DNA of 64,000 bases from Clostridia bacterium (GCA_017465885.1 JAFTVG010000021.1:1-64000), one strand, 5' to 3'; positions 43,237 to 52,128 are shown, counted from the stretch's first letter. Numbers and translations are program-made. Notes: a model not told the origin generated them from the letters alone.

Positions 43237-46200
43237 TCAGAAGGTCTGCTTCAAGAAGGCGTGGCGTCTGTCGATCCAATCCACCAGATATTCCACCTGC
43301 TCGTAGTAGGTCTTTAAGGAATAGACTGCAGAGGGCTCGAGGAAGACGGGAGAGCCTAAGATCCTGAAGCGGTCGAAATTTCGCTTTGCGGGCTCTTCCA
43401 GTGCCTTGCCCAGCATCAACAGCTCGCCCTTGAGGGTATTGAGCAGGGGTTCGATCTCTTCAAGCCGCTCCTTGACCAGCTTTTTGAACCACTTTTGCTT
43501 GTAAAGGCTTTCAAACCAATGATTTCCTCTGCCGTTCTGGCTGTAGATCTCCTTTAGGGCGTTTGGAAATTCGCCGTCGTTACCGAGGGCAAGGTCGAAG
43601 TCCCAGGGCGGTCCGAAATAAAAGATCCCGTCGCGGCGGTAGAAGTAGAAGCTGGCAAAGCCCACGTCCCGATTGTGGCTCAGCTCCTGCAGGATGTAGT
43701 TATCCACCAGCGAATCCATGTCGCACATCTTGCGGATTTCCTCCTCCTTTCCCGAAAGGAGTGCCTCCTGAAGCTTGGTGACCTCGTTTGTGATGAAGCG
43801 GGATTGCTTGATGTGGTCCACCGTGCTCTTGATGGAGAAGGGCTTTTGCCCGTTTTTGATGTTGAAATAGGTCAGCTTGTCGTATTCGGCGCGGCTGTCC
43901 ATTTCAATGAGGTAGTCCTTGTCGGGATCGGATCCGCCGTCGTTCAGATCCAAGCGCGCCGAGCAGCCTTCTATTTGCTCGGTGAGCAGATAGACCCCCT
44001 TGTAGTCGTTGTTCAGATAGACTTCCACGAAGCGGCAGGCAGGTGCCCACTCGAAGCCGTCGAGCATCTGTGCCAGGCGGAACATACTGTAATTCCGCAG
44101 GAAGGACTTGTCGGTATAGGTGGAGATGAGCAGCCAGTCCTTGTCTGCGCCTCCGCCCAGACCAAAGAGGTGGATATCCTTATCGAAATTCAGCTTGTAG
44201 GGAGGCTTGTCCTGGAAGCTCCAGGAGGTGTTGCCTCTGCCGCGGATGCCTGCCCGCCGGTTCTTGAAGGCGTATTCCTCGCCGCAGTTTTCGCCGGTCA
44301 CTCTGGCGGAAACGTAGCTGGAGGTGGAGGTGATGGGGGTACCGCCGGTGTCGATCTTCAAAACGGGCAGGGTCAGGTCGGGCACGGTCTTGCCAAAGAC
44401 GCCCTGCAGCTCGGCGTTTGCGATGAGTCCCTCGTCGGTGCGTGTCTGACTGCCGTAGCCGTCCGACCAGCCAAGGAAGGTGTAGCATTCCGAAATGGAT
44501 GCGGCGGTCACGGCAAGGGGGATCTGAGCGCCCGAAAGGGTCTGGCTTGCCGCACCTGCGATCTTGCCGCCCTCCTTTACCGTGTAGCTCAGGGTCCGTT
44601 CTGCCTCGTTTCCGTAATAAAGATGGGTGGGGATGCCCGAAATGCGGTTGAGCAGGGAGGAAAGGTCTTGGATGGACAAAATGCCGTCGGGCAGGCAGTC
44701 GTCGACGCCTGCTTTTTTGGGGTCCGTGCCCTTTTTCAGGGCTTCGAGATAGCGCATACCGTCCTGCTGATCCAGCACGCCGTTTTCATCCGCGTCGGCG
44801 GGCAGCTTTTCCGTGATCTGCAAATAGCCGCTCTCGACCATCAGCGGACGGTCCTTTTGGTCGTAGAGGGCGGGCAGCAGGTCTAAAGCGCATCCGCCTG
44901 CGGCGTCCTTTTTGCAGGAGAAGATCAGCGTGGCAAGCACGCCGGTTTTGGCTTGGCTTGACGAAAGACTGAGCACGCCTCCATCGGTGCTTGCGCTCAC
45001 TGAGTCGCTGCAGTCGATCCCTTCCAGGGTGAAAAGGTCGGTGTTGTAGACCGGCAGGAAGGAGCCCTTTAAAAAGGGATCGTTGGCGTAAATGCCGATC
45101 TTGCTCTGTCCGCCCGCCGTGATCTGTCCGCTTGACAGCGAAAGCAGGTCAAAGTCTGCCCGCTCTTTTCCTTCAAGCAGGGTGGCGGTGTAGCAGACGT
45201 TTTTGGAAACGGGGGTGATCTTTTGGTCAAAGCCTGCAAGCAGGGTATATTTTCCGCCGCCCGTGCTCTCCTCGAAGGTGTAGGGGTATACGGGCATATC
45301 GCCTGCGTGGCAAATGGAGGTCAGTTCCTTTTGCCCTACCTTGAAGGTCAGCTCAAAGGGGGTCTTTTCCTCCACGAAGACTGCTTTGTAGGAGGTGTTT
45401 TTGGTGGCGGGGACCACCTTGGGCTCCCAGCCTGCAAAGACGTAGCGCATACCGGGAGTGGGATGCTCCTTTTGGGGCGTGCCCTCGGGATAGAAGGGCA
45501 TTGCGCCCTCAAAAACCGAGGTCTTCACCGTTTTTGAACCGTTTTTCCAGGCGATCTGATAGCTTTTGTCGCTGTAGATGGCAGTATGATCCATCTGATA
45601 GCCGTAAATGGTTCCCCCTGCAAAATAGCAGAGCTTGTCATTTTTCCAAAGCTCCAGCGTGACGAAATAGGTGTGATCCTTTTGGGGGATGAAGGAGGGG
45701 GCGCCAAGGCAGGGCTCGAAATAAAAGAGGGTGCTGCCGTCAAAGGCGGAGGGGAGCAGATCCTGCTCGGCTCTGCCCTTTCTGTCCTCGTATACCAGAT
45801 GCCAGCGGTATTCAGACCGCTTTTCCCACAGAGTTTTGGCAAGGCTGTCCTTCACGGTGAAGAGCAGTGCCGTGGTCTTTTTACCCGAGGGCAGAGACTG
45901 CCCGAAGCCGTTGCCGTCTTTTGACCCGTCAAGGGTGGTGGTGTCGGCGATGGAGGGGTCGGTCAGATTGCTGTGAAGATTTTTCACCGAGGCGGTGTAT
46001 ACCGTCTTACCCTGGGGATTTTCCACCCGCAGAGAAAGATCGTAATAGATGCCGTTGTCGCTTGCCCCCGCGGGGTTATAGGAGGGCGAAAAGCCGCAGG
46101 CGTAGGTGGGAAAGCGCAGGGTGATGGCATTGCTTCCGTGGTAAACGTAGGTAGCGGGGTCGATACGAAGGCTTTCCCCTCCGTTAAAGGACAAAAACCA

Positions 46201-46431
46201 ACGGTAGTTTTCGTTTTTTTGGTCGATGTCCCGGGCGATCTTGTCGGCGTTTACGCCGTTTGCCCGCAAAACGAGGCTGGTGGTGCCGCCCCAGATCTCC
46301 CAGTCGGAGGTGTCACCCGAAAAAAAGCGGACCAGCGAAAACTCTTCGGCAAAAGAGGGCGCGGGCAGCAGGGAAAAGAGGGGGACGAGGGTGAGGACGG
46401 CTAAAAGAAGAGATAGAAAGCGTCTGCGCAT
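43237..46431 (-). CDS. Secreted CotH-kinase family protein with cohesin-like and dockerin-like modules
   Basis: 1064 residues. Signal peptide (residues 1-28, SFAEE cleavage). An N-terminal beta region (to about 300) is followed by two InlB-like repeats (FAGWEPKVVPATKNTSYKA). A cohesin-like beta domain (about 435-540) and a dockerin-like pair (DADENGVLDQQD and LPDGILSIQD, about 550-600) come next. The C-terminal half is a CotH kinase domain: IRGRGNTSW, KPPYKLNF, KDWLLISTYTDKSFLRN, and the metal-binding PPWDFDLALGN. CotH enzymes phosphorylate proteins or occur on cellulosome components. It is third in the prfB operon; AAAGGAGG precedes the start. Confidence 0.85.
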   Translation of the reverse strand: MRRRFLSLLLAVLTLVPLFSLLPAPSFAEEFSLVRFFSGDTSDWEIWGGTTSLVLRANGVNADKIARDIDQKNENYRWFLSFNGGESLRIDPATYVYHGSNAITLRFPTYACGFSPSYNPAGASDNGIYYDLSLRVENPQGKTVYTASVKNLHSNLTDPSIADTTTLDGSKDGNGFGQSLPSGKKTTALLFTVKDSLAKTLWEKRSEYRWHLVYEDRKGRAEQDLLPSAFDGSTLFYFEPCLGAPSFIPQKDHTYFVTLELWKNDKLCYFAGGTIYGYQMDHTAIYSDKSYQIAWKNGSKTVKTSVFEGAMPFYPEGTPQKEHPTPGMRYVFAGWEPKVVPATKNTSYKAVFVEEKTPFELTFKVGQKELTSICHAGDMPVYPYTFEESTGGGKYTLLAGFDQKITPVSKNVCYTATLLEGKERADFDLLSLSSGQITAGGQSKIGIYANDPFLKGSFLPVYNTDLFTLEGIDCSDSVSASTDGGVLSLSSSQAKTGVLATLIFSCKKDAAGGCALDLLPALYDQKDRPLMVESGYLQITEKLPADADENGVLDQQDGMRYLEALKKGTDPKKAGVDDCLPDGILSIQDLSSLLNRISGIPTHLYYGNEAERTLSYTVKEGGKIAGAASQTLSGAQIPLAVTAASISECYTFLGWSDGYGSQTRTDEGLIANAELQGVFGKTVPDLTLPVLKIDTGGTPITSTSSYVSARVTGENCGEEYAFKNRRAGIRGRGNTSWSFQDKPPYKLNFDKDIHLFGLGGGADKDWLLISTYTDKSFLRNYSMFRLAQMLDGFEWAPACRFVEVYLNNDYKGVYLLTEQIEGCSARLDLNDGGSDPDKDYLIEMDSRAEYDKLTYFNIKNGQKPFSIKSTVDHIKQSRFITNEVTKLQEALLSGKEEEIRKMCDMDSLVDNYILQELSHNRDVGFASFYFYRRDGIFYFGPPWDFDLALGNDGEFPNALKEIYSQNGRGNHWFESLYKQKWFKKLVKERLEEIEPLLNTLKGELLMLGKALEEPAKRNFDRFRILGSPVFLEPSAVYSLKTYYEQVEYLVDWIDRRHAFLKQTF

Positions 46432-46533
46432 AAGTAGTCCTCCTTTAAAAAATGGGGGCAGGCGGAATACCGCCCGCCCCTTCGGGTTGCAGATCTGAGC
46501 TTTGATCGGCTGATGCCGATGCGCTTTATGGGA

Positions 46534-46833
46534 TTATTCCTCGATCTCGATCACAGTGGTGTCGCAGAAGTCCTCGTCACCAAGAAGCTCTTCTTCGGCG
46601 GCATCCTCCTCAAGGGAGATCTCCAGCTTCTTTTTCTTAGGGGTGGGGATGATCTCAAGGATCATACCGAGTCCGGAAAGGAAGCCCAGGAATGAGGTCA
46701 CGAAGAGGATGATGGAGCCGGTCTTCTTCTTATCGAGAAGCGACCAGATGAAGGCGCCGACCATACCCAGTGCAGAGCCGAGGGTGATGATATGCTGTAA
46801 TTCCAGTTTTGCGTGCTTGAACTTGTTTTTCAT
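46534..46833 (-). CDS. Small membrane protein with acidic tail
   Basis: 99 residues; family not recognised. It has a basic N-terminus, two hydrophobic helices at about 14-31 and 40-61, a Pro-Lys junction (PTPKKKKLEI), and a strongly acidic C-terminus (EEDAAEEELLGDEDF). The orientation is probably N-in with both ends cytoplasmic. AAAGGAG precedes the start. It lies 17 bases after prfB and is probably co-transcribed with it. Confidence 0.75.
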   Translation of the reverse strand: MKNKFKHAKLELQHIITLGSALGMVGAFIWSLLDKKKTGSIILFVTSFLGFLSGLGMILEIIPTPKKKKLEISLEEDAAEEELLGDEDFCDTTVIEIEE

Positions 46834-46850
46834 AACCGTTCTCCTTTAAA

Positions 46851-47954
46851 TTAAGCGTTCATTTTAAGATATGCGTTGATGAAGCCGTCGATGTTTCCGT
46901 CCATCACCGAGGAGATATTCACCTCTTCGTAGCCCGTACGGGTGTCCTTGGCAAGGGTGTAGGGCATAAAGACGTAGGAGCGGATCTGAGAGCCCCATTC
47001 GATGTTGGCTTTTGTGCCCTGGATGTCCTCAATGCGCTCCAGCTGCTCTCTCATTTTGATCTCCATCAATTTGCTCTTTAACATCTTGATGGCGGTCTCC
47101 TTGTTTTGCAGCTGGCTTCGCTCGGTCTGACAGCCCACCACGATGCCCGTGGGGATATGCAGCACTCTGACTGCCGATTCGGTCTTGTTGATGTGCTGAC
47201 CGCCCGCACCCGAGGACTTGTGGGTGGTGATCTCCAGATCCTCTTCCGCGATCTCGATGGTGCCGTCGTCGTTAAATTCAGGCATCACCTCCACAGAAGC
47301 AAAGGAGGTGTGGCGTCTGCCCGAGGAGTCGAAGGGCGAAACGCGCACCAGACGGTGCACTCCGTTTTCACTCTTCAAAAATCCGTAGGCGTTCATGCCC
47401 TCGATCATTATGGTGGCGGATTTCAGTCCTGCCTCTTCGCCGTCCAGCCAGTCGATGAGCTTGACGTTGAATCCGTTCTTCTCGCCCCATCTGGTGTACA
47501 TACGGTAGAGCATCAGCGCCCAGTCCTGCGCCTCGGTGCCGCCTGCACCGGGGTGGAAGGAGAGGATGGCGTTGTTTGCGTCGTATTCGCCCGAAAGCAG
47601 GACCTCAATGCGCATCTTTTCTTCCTTTGCCTTGATGTCCTCCACCGCCTGCAGGATCTCCTCAAGGAAGGATTCGTCCTCCTCCTCGATTGCCAGCTCG
47701 GTTAACTCCACGGTGTCGGCGTGCTTTGCCATCAGCTCGTCGTATTCGGCGATCTTGTCCTTTAACTGCTTTACTTCTCTTAAGATCTTGCCCGAGTTTG
47801 CCTGATCGTTCCAGAAGTCGGGCATCATGGTCTGCTCGTCAAGCTCCTCGGCTCTGACTCTCAGTTTTTCGATTTTCAGCGCATCGCCCAGTTCGATCAG
47901 CTCGGGCTCCAGCTCCTTTAAGGTGCGCTTTGCTTCGTCAAGTTGGATGATCAA
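46851..47954 (-). CDS. prfB: Peptide chain release factor 2
   Basis: 367 residues in one continuous frame. The SPF tripeptide (RVSPFDSSGRRH) that reads UGA and UAA identifies RF2 rather than RF1, and GAGGQHINKTES carries the GGQ that triggers peptide release. Most bacteria regulate RF2 by a programmed +1 frameshift near codon 25; here the N-terminal coiled-coil region is encoded without a break, so that autoregulation is absent. It heads an operon with a small membrane protein and the CotH gene. Confidence 0.95.
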   Translation of the reverse strand: MIIQLDEAKRTLKELEPELIELGDALKIEKLRVRAEELDEQTMMPDFWNDQANSGKILREVKQLKDKIAEYDELMAKHADTVELTELAIEEEDESFLEEILQAVEDIKAKEEKMRIEVLLSGEYDANNAILSFHPGAGGTEAQDWALMLYRMYTRWGEKNGFNVKLIDWLDGEEAGLKSATIMIEGMNAYGFLKSENGVHRLVRVSPFDSSGRRHTSFASVEVMPEFNDDGTIEIAEEDLEITTHKSSGAGGQHINKTESAVRVLHIPTGIVVGCQTERSQLQNKETAIKMLKSKLMEIKMREQLERIEDIQGTKANIEWGSQIRSYVFMPYTLAKDTRTGYEEVNISSVMDGNIDGFINAYLKMNA

Positions 47955-48022
47955 TGATGTGTCCTCTCTTTATATAAAATGCCGTTTGGCTCGTTGAAAT
48001 ACGGTATTCCTCTATTCACTTC

Positions 48023-48051
48023 AGTATACTATATTTTTTGCCGTTTGTAAA
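48023..48051 (-). promoter_or_regulatory. prfB operon promoter
   Basis: On the minus strand, TTTACA (48046-48051), 17-base spacer, TATACT (48023-48028). Confidence 0.7.
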
Positions 48052-48097
48052 TAGTTTTTTTGCAGAGGCTTTGTAAAATCGACGGGATATCCGCCCT

Positions 48098-48865
48098 TTA
48101 CAGTCTTGATATAGCGATCTGATCGTATATCTCCACCCGCGCTTCGGGCAAAAGCGCCTCCACTGCCGCCTTTAAGGTGTGGCAGACCGGTCTTTCGGTA
48201 TAGTCGTGACCTGCGGCAAAGAGGCAGAGGGCGTTTTCCCCTGCGTCAAGCAGATGGTGGTGGCTTGCCTCGCCCGTCAGGTATCCGTCAGCCCCTGCCA
48301 AAAGAGCGACCTTCCATTCTCCGCCCCCCGAGCCGCCAAGCAGGGCAAGGCGCTCGATCCTTTTTTGGGGCAGGCTTAACGCAAGCTGAGGACAGCCCAG
48401 CTTTTCCTTGATCTGCTCTGCCAGCTCCTCTCCTGTTTTTGCTTCGGGCAGTCTGCCGATCCGTCCCATGGGAAGCCCCTCCACCTCAAAGGAGGTGACC
48501 TCCGAAAGCCCAAGAAGGGTCGCCAGCCTATCGTTGACCCCGCCCTCGGCGCAGTCGAGCCTGGTGTGGAAGGAAAAGACCGAAATGCCCTTTTCGTAGA
48601 GCATCAGCGCCCTTGCCGAAAGGGGATCCTTGGGGTAGAGGGCGTCAAGGGGGCGAAAGAGCAGGGGGTGGTGGGTCAAGATCAGATCAAAGCCGCCAAG
48701 CAGGGCTTTTTTGGCGCAGTCTGCCGTCAGATCCAGGGCAACAAGCACTCTGCAAACCGGTTGCTCGCCGTCCTTCATCACCATAATGCCGTCGTGATCC
48801 CATTCTGCCGAGAGGGCAGGGGGGTAGGCTTCGCTTAGTTTTTGGTAAAGCTCGATGTGTTTCAA
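48098..48865 (-). CDS. Nif3-like dinuclear metal centre protein (GTP cyclohydrolase I type 2 family)
   Basis: 255 residues: SAEWDHDGIMV, the metal ligands LTHHPLLF (about residues 63-70) and FHTRLDCAEGGVND, and the C-terminal AGHDYTERPV. The metal site is intact; the biological role of the family is unclear. It lies 21 bases after trmK, a common pairing in Bacillota. AGGGAGG lies before the start. Confidence 0.9.
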   Translation of the reverse strand: MKHIELYQKLSEAYPPALSAEWDHDGIMVMKDGEQPVCRVLVALDLTADCAKKALLGGFDLILTHHPLLFRPLDALYPKDPLSARALMLYEKGISVFSFHTRLDCAEGGVNDRLATLLGLSEVTSFEVEGLPMGRIGRLPEAKTGEELAEQIKEKLGCPQLALSLPQKRIERLALLGGSGGGEWKVALLAGADGYLTGEASHHHLLDAGENALCLFAAGHDYTERPVCHTLKAAVEALLPEARVEIYDQIAISRL

Positions 48866-48886
48866 AGGTGTGTCCTCCCTTTCGGC

Positions 48887-49570
48887 TTATTGCTTTTGCA
48901 GCTCTTTCTCGATGAGACGAAGCAGGCTGTCCTCATCCTCTGCATCCACGCCGTTTTTTCTTTTGGCTTGGGTGACCTGAAGAAGCTGCTCCTTCTTTTT
49001 TTCAAGCAGGGCGAAATACAGCTCGTCCCGCTCCTCCCCTTCGACTCTGCCGAACAGCAATTCAAGGGGGGAAAGAACGTAGGGCGTGCCTTCGTAGTGG
49101 GCGCAGAGCAGGGTGTAGATCCGATGCTCCTCTCTGATCCTGCATTCTTTTTCGATGACAAAGCCCGCTCCCGCAAGAAATTCCCTTAAAAGCTCGCCCT
49201 TGGTCATGGGCTGCAGGATGAGGCGGACAGAGGGATTCTTCACGAAGGGGGCGGCATCAACGATCTGTGCAATGGTCTGCCCGCCCATCCCCGCAATGAC
49301 GATATCGGTGGGGGCGTATTCTTCAACGCCCTGCAGACCCGGGGTGAGCAGGGTGGTGACCTTGCTCTTTAAACCGTATTTTTTCACCGTTTCCTCGGCT
49401 CTTTGAAGGGGACCCTTCACGATGTCGGAGGCGATGGCGCTTTTGATCCTGCCCTCCTTTAAAAGATAGGCGGGCAAAAGGGCGTGGTCTGTGCCCACGT
49501 CGGATAAAACGGCGCCTTGTCTTACCAGCTTTGCCGCGGCAAGCAGGCGGGGGGATAGGATGGGTTCCAT
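48887..49570 (-). CDS. trmK: tRNA (adenine-22-N1)-methyltransferase
   Basis: A 227-residue SAM-dependent enzyme that makes m1A22 in tRNA. Motif I VLSDVGTDHALLPAYL (about residues 21-36), IASDIVKGPLQRA, and the catalytic-type IAGMGG with the PMTK loop are all present. The C-terminal part is a coiled coil (LLEKKKEQLLQVTQAKR). In operon with the Nif3-like gene. Confidence 0.92.
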   Translation of the reverse strand: MEPILSPRLLAAAKLVRQGAVLSDVGTDHALLPAYLLKEGRIKSAIASDIVKGPLQRAEETVKKYGLKSKVTTLLTPGLQGVEEYAPTDIVIAGMGGQTIAQIVDAAPFVKNPSVRLILQPMTKGELLREFLAGAGFVIEKECRIREEHRIYTLLCAHYEGTPYVLSPLELLFGRVEGEERDELYFALLEKKKEQLLQVTQAKRKNGVDAEDEDSLLRLIEKELQKQ

Positions 49571-49664
49571 AAGTCTCTCGTTTCGCTTACTTTATCGTTT
49601 GTGCGGCGTTGCCGCGATTTTTTTTGCGCGCCCTTTGGGGGCGGCTTGGTCAAAATGAAAAAAC

Positions 49665-49712
49665 GCCGAAAAAAGGGGCTCTTCGGCTCCTTTCTTCGGT
49701 CGCTTTTTTGTT
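49665..49712 (-). terminator. Terminator after the DUF1858 gene
   Basis: Minus strand: a long imperfect stem CGACCGAAGAAAGGAGCC / GGGGCTCTTCGG-side complement with loop GAAGA, ending in CGTTTTTT. A-run on the other side makes it possibly bidirectional. Confidence 0.7.
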
Positions 49713-49914
49713 ACTTCTTCTCTGCCAGGAAGGCGTTGAGCTTCTTTACCAGAGCGTCTGCATCGGTGCCGTGTACGGCGCAAGCCATTTCCACAGACTC
49801 GCCTCTTGCGGAGGGGCAGCCCAGGCAGTGCATACCGATCTCAAGGAAGAAGGGAGCGCACTCGGGAGCGTTATCTAAGATATCGCCGATGATGGTTTCT
49901 TTGGTGATGACCAT
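49711..49914 (-). CDS. DUF1858 domain protein
   Basis: 67 residues: TKETIIGDILDNAPECAPFF, then IGMHCLGCPSARGES with the CxxC pair (Cys30 and Cys33), then GTDADALVKKLNAFL. It is a small redox-type or hybrid-cluster-associated domain found in anaerobes; its partner is unknown. AAAGGAA lies before the start. Confidence 0.9.
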   Translation of the reverse strand: MVITKETIIGDILDNAPECAPFFLEIGMHCLGCPSARGESVEMACAVHGTDADALVKKLNAFLAEKK

Positions 49915-49951
49915 AGTTTATATTCCTTTCTTAAAAACGTACTTCTCTTTT

Positions 49952-49979
49952 ATTATACCCGAAAGCGAAAAAAAGTCAA
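49952..49979 (-). promoter_or_regulatory. Promoter of the DUF1858 gene
   Basis: On the minus strand, TTGACT (49974-49979), 16-base spacer, TATAAT (49952-49957). Confidence 0.75.
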
Positions 49980-49998
49980 CGGGCAGAGGGAATTTTTC

Positions 49999-50027
49999 TT
50001 GCACTTTTCTTTTTTTTGTGATACACT
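49999..50027 (+). promoter_or_regulatory. hinT promoter
   Basis: TTGCAC (49999-50004), 17-base spacer, TACACT (50022-50027); divergent from the DUF1858 promoter. Confidence 0.65.
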
Positions 50028-50074
50028 GTAGGCAGAGCGGAGGCGATATCTCCGCCCCGAAAGGAGAATGCAAT

Positions 50075-50413
50075 ATGGATTGCTTGTTTTGTAAGATCGT
50101 GGCGGGAGAGATCCCCTCAAAGAAGGTATACGAGGACGATCAGGTTCTTGCCTTTTACGACATCGCCCCCCAAGCCCCCGTGCACGTGCTGGTCATTCCC
50201 AAGGCGCATATCGGCGGAGTGGACTGCATTGACGGTGAAAACCTGGGGGAGGTTGCCTGCGTAATGGAGAAGATCCCCCAGATCGCCCGCTCTCTCGGAC
50301 TTGAAAAGGGCTACAGAGTCATTTCAAACGTGGGCGAGCACGGCTGTCAGAGCGTCAGACATCTGCATTTCCACGTTCTTGGCGGAGAACAGCTTTCCGA
50401 TAAGATGGCTTGA
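50075..50413 (+). CDS. hinT: HIT family nucleotide phosphoramidase
   Basis: A 112-residue HinT-type hydrolase. MDCLFCKIVAGEIPSKKVYE has the CxxC start, HVLVIPKAHI follows, and HLHFHVLGGEQL (about residues 96-107) is the His-x-His-x-His active site. Start 50075 has GAAAGGAG eight bases upstream. A perfect 12-base stem (GAGTTCAAAACC at 50412 / GGTTTTGAACTC at 50428) starts at the stop codon. Confidence 0.95.
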   Translation: MDCLFCKIVAGEIPSKKVYEDDQVLAFYDIAPQAPVHVLVIPKAHIGGVDCIDGENLGEVACVMEKIPQIARSLGLEKGYRVISNVGEHGCQSVRHLHFHVLGGEQLSDKMA

Positions 50414-50542
50414 GTTCAAAACCTGGCGGTTTTGAACTCCGGCGGAGTTAGGAGTGCGGAGTTTCGGAAGTTTTTCGCCTGTGGGCAAAAACGAATAAAT
50501 TAAAAACCGAAACACACAAAAACTTTTGAACGTGTATTCCCC

Positions 50543-50625
50543 CAAATCTTCCAAAGTTTTTGGGGATTCCTAAGCCCCTTTTTACAAAAAGGGGCTTAGG
50601 CGGATTTTCAAGGCGGAGCCTTGAA
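50543..50625 (+). repeat. Dispersed hairpin repeat, copy D
   Basis: CTTCCAAAGTTTTTGGGG, then the hairpin CCTAAGCCCC-TTTTTAC-AAAAAGGGGCTTAGG, then a CAAGGCGGAGCCTTG stem that takes the place of the usual third part. It lies directly upstream of the TIM-barrel gene. Confidence 0.7.
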
Positions 50626-50650
50626 TATAATGCAAATAAAGGAGAAAAAT

Positions 50651-51613
50651 ATGAAGCTTGGTGTCATGTCGCCCGTGCTTGGCGGGCTGAGTCTTGAGGA
50701 AATGATCAAATATCTGTCGTCCTTGGGCGTGCAGAGTCTGGAGCTTGGATGCGGCGGCTATCCCGGGAAGGCGCACTGCGACGGTGCGGACTTCCTTGCC
50801 CATCCCGAGAAGATCGAGAATTTGAAGAAGGTGCTTGCCGAAAACAATATGGAGCTGTCGGCGCTTGCCTGCCACGGCAATCCCCTCCATCCCGATAAAG
50901 AGATCGCCGAGCGCTTTGAAAAGGATTTTGACGCGGCGGTTCTGCTTGCCGAGCAGCTTGGTGTGAAGACGGTGGTTGCCTTCTCGGGCTGCCCCGGCGA
51001 CTGCCCTGAATCCAAATACCCCAACTGGGTCACCTGCACCTGGCCCAACGATTTCAAAAAGATCCTTGCCTGGCAGTGGGAGGAGGTACTGATCCCCTAC
51101 TGGAAGAAGAAGGCGGAGTATATGAAGGCGCACGGCGTCAGAGTTGCCTTTGAGATGCACCCCGGATTTATGGTCTACAATCCTCCCACCCTCCTTCGTT
51201 TAAGAGAGGCTGTGGGCGATACCGTGGGTGCCAACCTTGACCCCTCCCATCTTTTCTGGCAGGGCATCGACCCCATCGCCGCCATCCGTGCGCTGAAGGG
51301 CGCCATCTACCATTTCCACGCCAAGGACACCAAGATCGACGCCATCAACACCTCGGTCACCGGCGTGCTGGATACGGGGGCTTACGGCGACATCCTCACT
51401 CGCTCCTGGGAGTTTCGCACGGTGGGCTACGGTCACGGCACCGAAACGTGGAACGACATCATTTCCACCCTGCGCGCGGTGGGCTATGACGGTGTGATTT
51501 CCATCGAGCACGAGGATCCCCTGATGTCTCCCAAGGAGGGACTTGAAAAGGCGGTGGCATTCTTAAAGGACGCCATCATCTTTGAAAGCCCTGCCGAAAT
51601 GTGGTGGCAATAA
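50651..51613 (+). CDS. Sugar phosphate isomerase/epimerase family TIM-barrel protein
   Basis: 320 residues of the AP-endonuclease-2-like xylose-isomerase fold. Metal-binding residues are seen in ALACHGNPLHP, VAFEMHPGF, GANLDPSHL and HFHAKDTKI, and C-terminal VISIEHEDPLM carries the last Glu. The substrate is unknown; relatives act on inositols or keto sugars. Start 50651 has AAAGGAG upstream. Its last 23 bases are repeated at 52093-52115. Confidence 0.9.
   Translation: MKLGVMSPVLGGLSLEEMIKYLSSLGVQSLELGCGGYPGKAHCDGADFLAHPEKIENLKKVLAENNMELSALACHGNPLHPDKEIAERFEKDFDAAVLLAEQLGVKTVVAFSGCPGDCPESKYPNWVTCTWPNDFKKILAWQWEEVLIPYWKKKAEYMKAHGVRVAFEMHPGFMVYNPPTLLRLREAVGDTVGANLDPSHLFWQGIDPIAAIRALKGAIYHFHAKDTKIDAINTSVTGVLDTGAYGDILTRSWEFRTVGYGHGTETWNDIISTLRAVGYDGVISIEHEDPLMSPKEGLEKAVAFLKDAIIFESPAEMWWQ
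51591..51613 (+). repeat. 23-bp direct repeat, left copy (end of TIM-barrel gene)
   Basis: CTGCCGAAATGTGGTGGCAA plus TAA, covering the last codons of the isomerase gene. An identical copy is at 52093-52115. Confidence 0.85.
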
Positions 51614-51640
51614 GGCTTTAAAACGAAAAGGGGTGCGGAA

Positions 51641-52075
51641 ATGAAGTGCAAGGTCTGCGGCGGCTTTTTGAATGGACAGGAGGTGACCTGCCCCCATTGC
51701 GGTGCAGAGCTTGCGGCGCCCCCTACTGCCCCTCCTTCCAAGGAGCCGACCTTTAAGGAAAAGATTTTAAAGCGTGCAAAGCTCTTTAGAGCGCTCTCCG
51801 TGCTTTTTGGGTGCGGTGCTCTTCTTTGGATGCTGGGCGGTCTTGGCGCGTTGATCTTAAATATCCCCACGATCACGATGATCTACTTTTTTTGCGGAAT
51901 GAATCCAAGTATTTTGCTCTCGCTTGCAGGGTTGATTTTGGGGTTTATTTGCAGAAAAGATGCTGATGACAAGAAAAGCGTGGTGGCGACGGTTGGCGTT
52001 GTTCTGTCATTCGTTACACTGGGCGGTTACCTGCTGTATCGCGTGGTAACGCTTGTCGTGGTGCTTGCGGCATAG
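51641..52075 (+). CDS. Zinc-ribbon membrane protein
   Basis: 144 residues. The N-terminal zinc ribbon has CKVCGG and CPHCGA (Cys3, Cys6, Cys18, Cys21), followed by a Pro-rich linker, a basic amphipathic stretch, and membrane helices at about 52-73, 82-100 and 115-140. Function unknown. AAAAGGGG lies before the start. It lies exactly between two identical copies of a 23-base sequence, as if it were a small inserted cassette. A second zinc-ribbon membrane gene follows. Confidence 0.7.
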   Translation: MKCKVCGGFLNGQEVTCPHCGAELAAPPTAPPSKEPTFKEKILKRAKLFRALSVLFGCGALLWMLGGLGALILNIPTITMIYFFCGMNPSILLSLAGLILGFICRKDADDKKSVVATVGVVLSFVTLGGYLLYRVVTLVVVLAA

Positions 52076-52092
52076 ATCGGGGATCTGTGAGT

Positions 52093-52115
52093 CTGCCGAA
52101 ATGTGGTGGCAATAA
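52093..52115 (+). repeat. 23-bp direct repeat, right copy
   Basis: Exact copy of 51591-51613, including the TAA, now non-coding. The distance between the copies is 502 bases and encloses one gene. Confidence 0.85.
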
Positions 52116-52128
52116 TTCGGAGATACTA

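Noticed and set aside
43370..43390. CGAAATTTCG palindrome as a third LacI operator
   Set aside because: Lies inside the CotH coding region, lacks the central AAAATTTT, and has no promoter nearby.
46851..47954. Programmed frameshift in prfB
   Set aside because: The frame is continuous from ATG to stop and no CTTTGAC-type slip site is needed.
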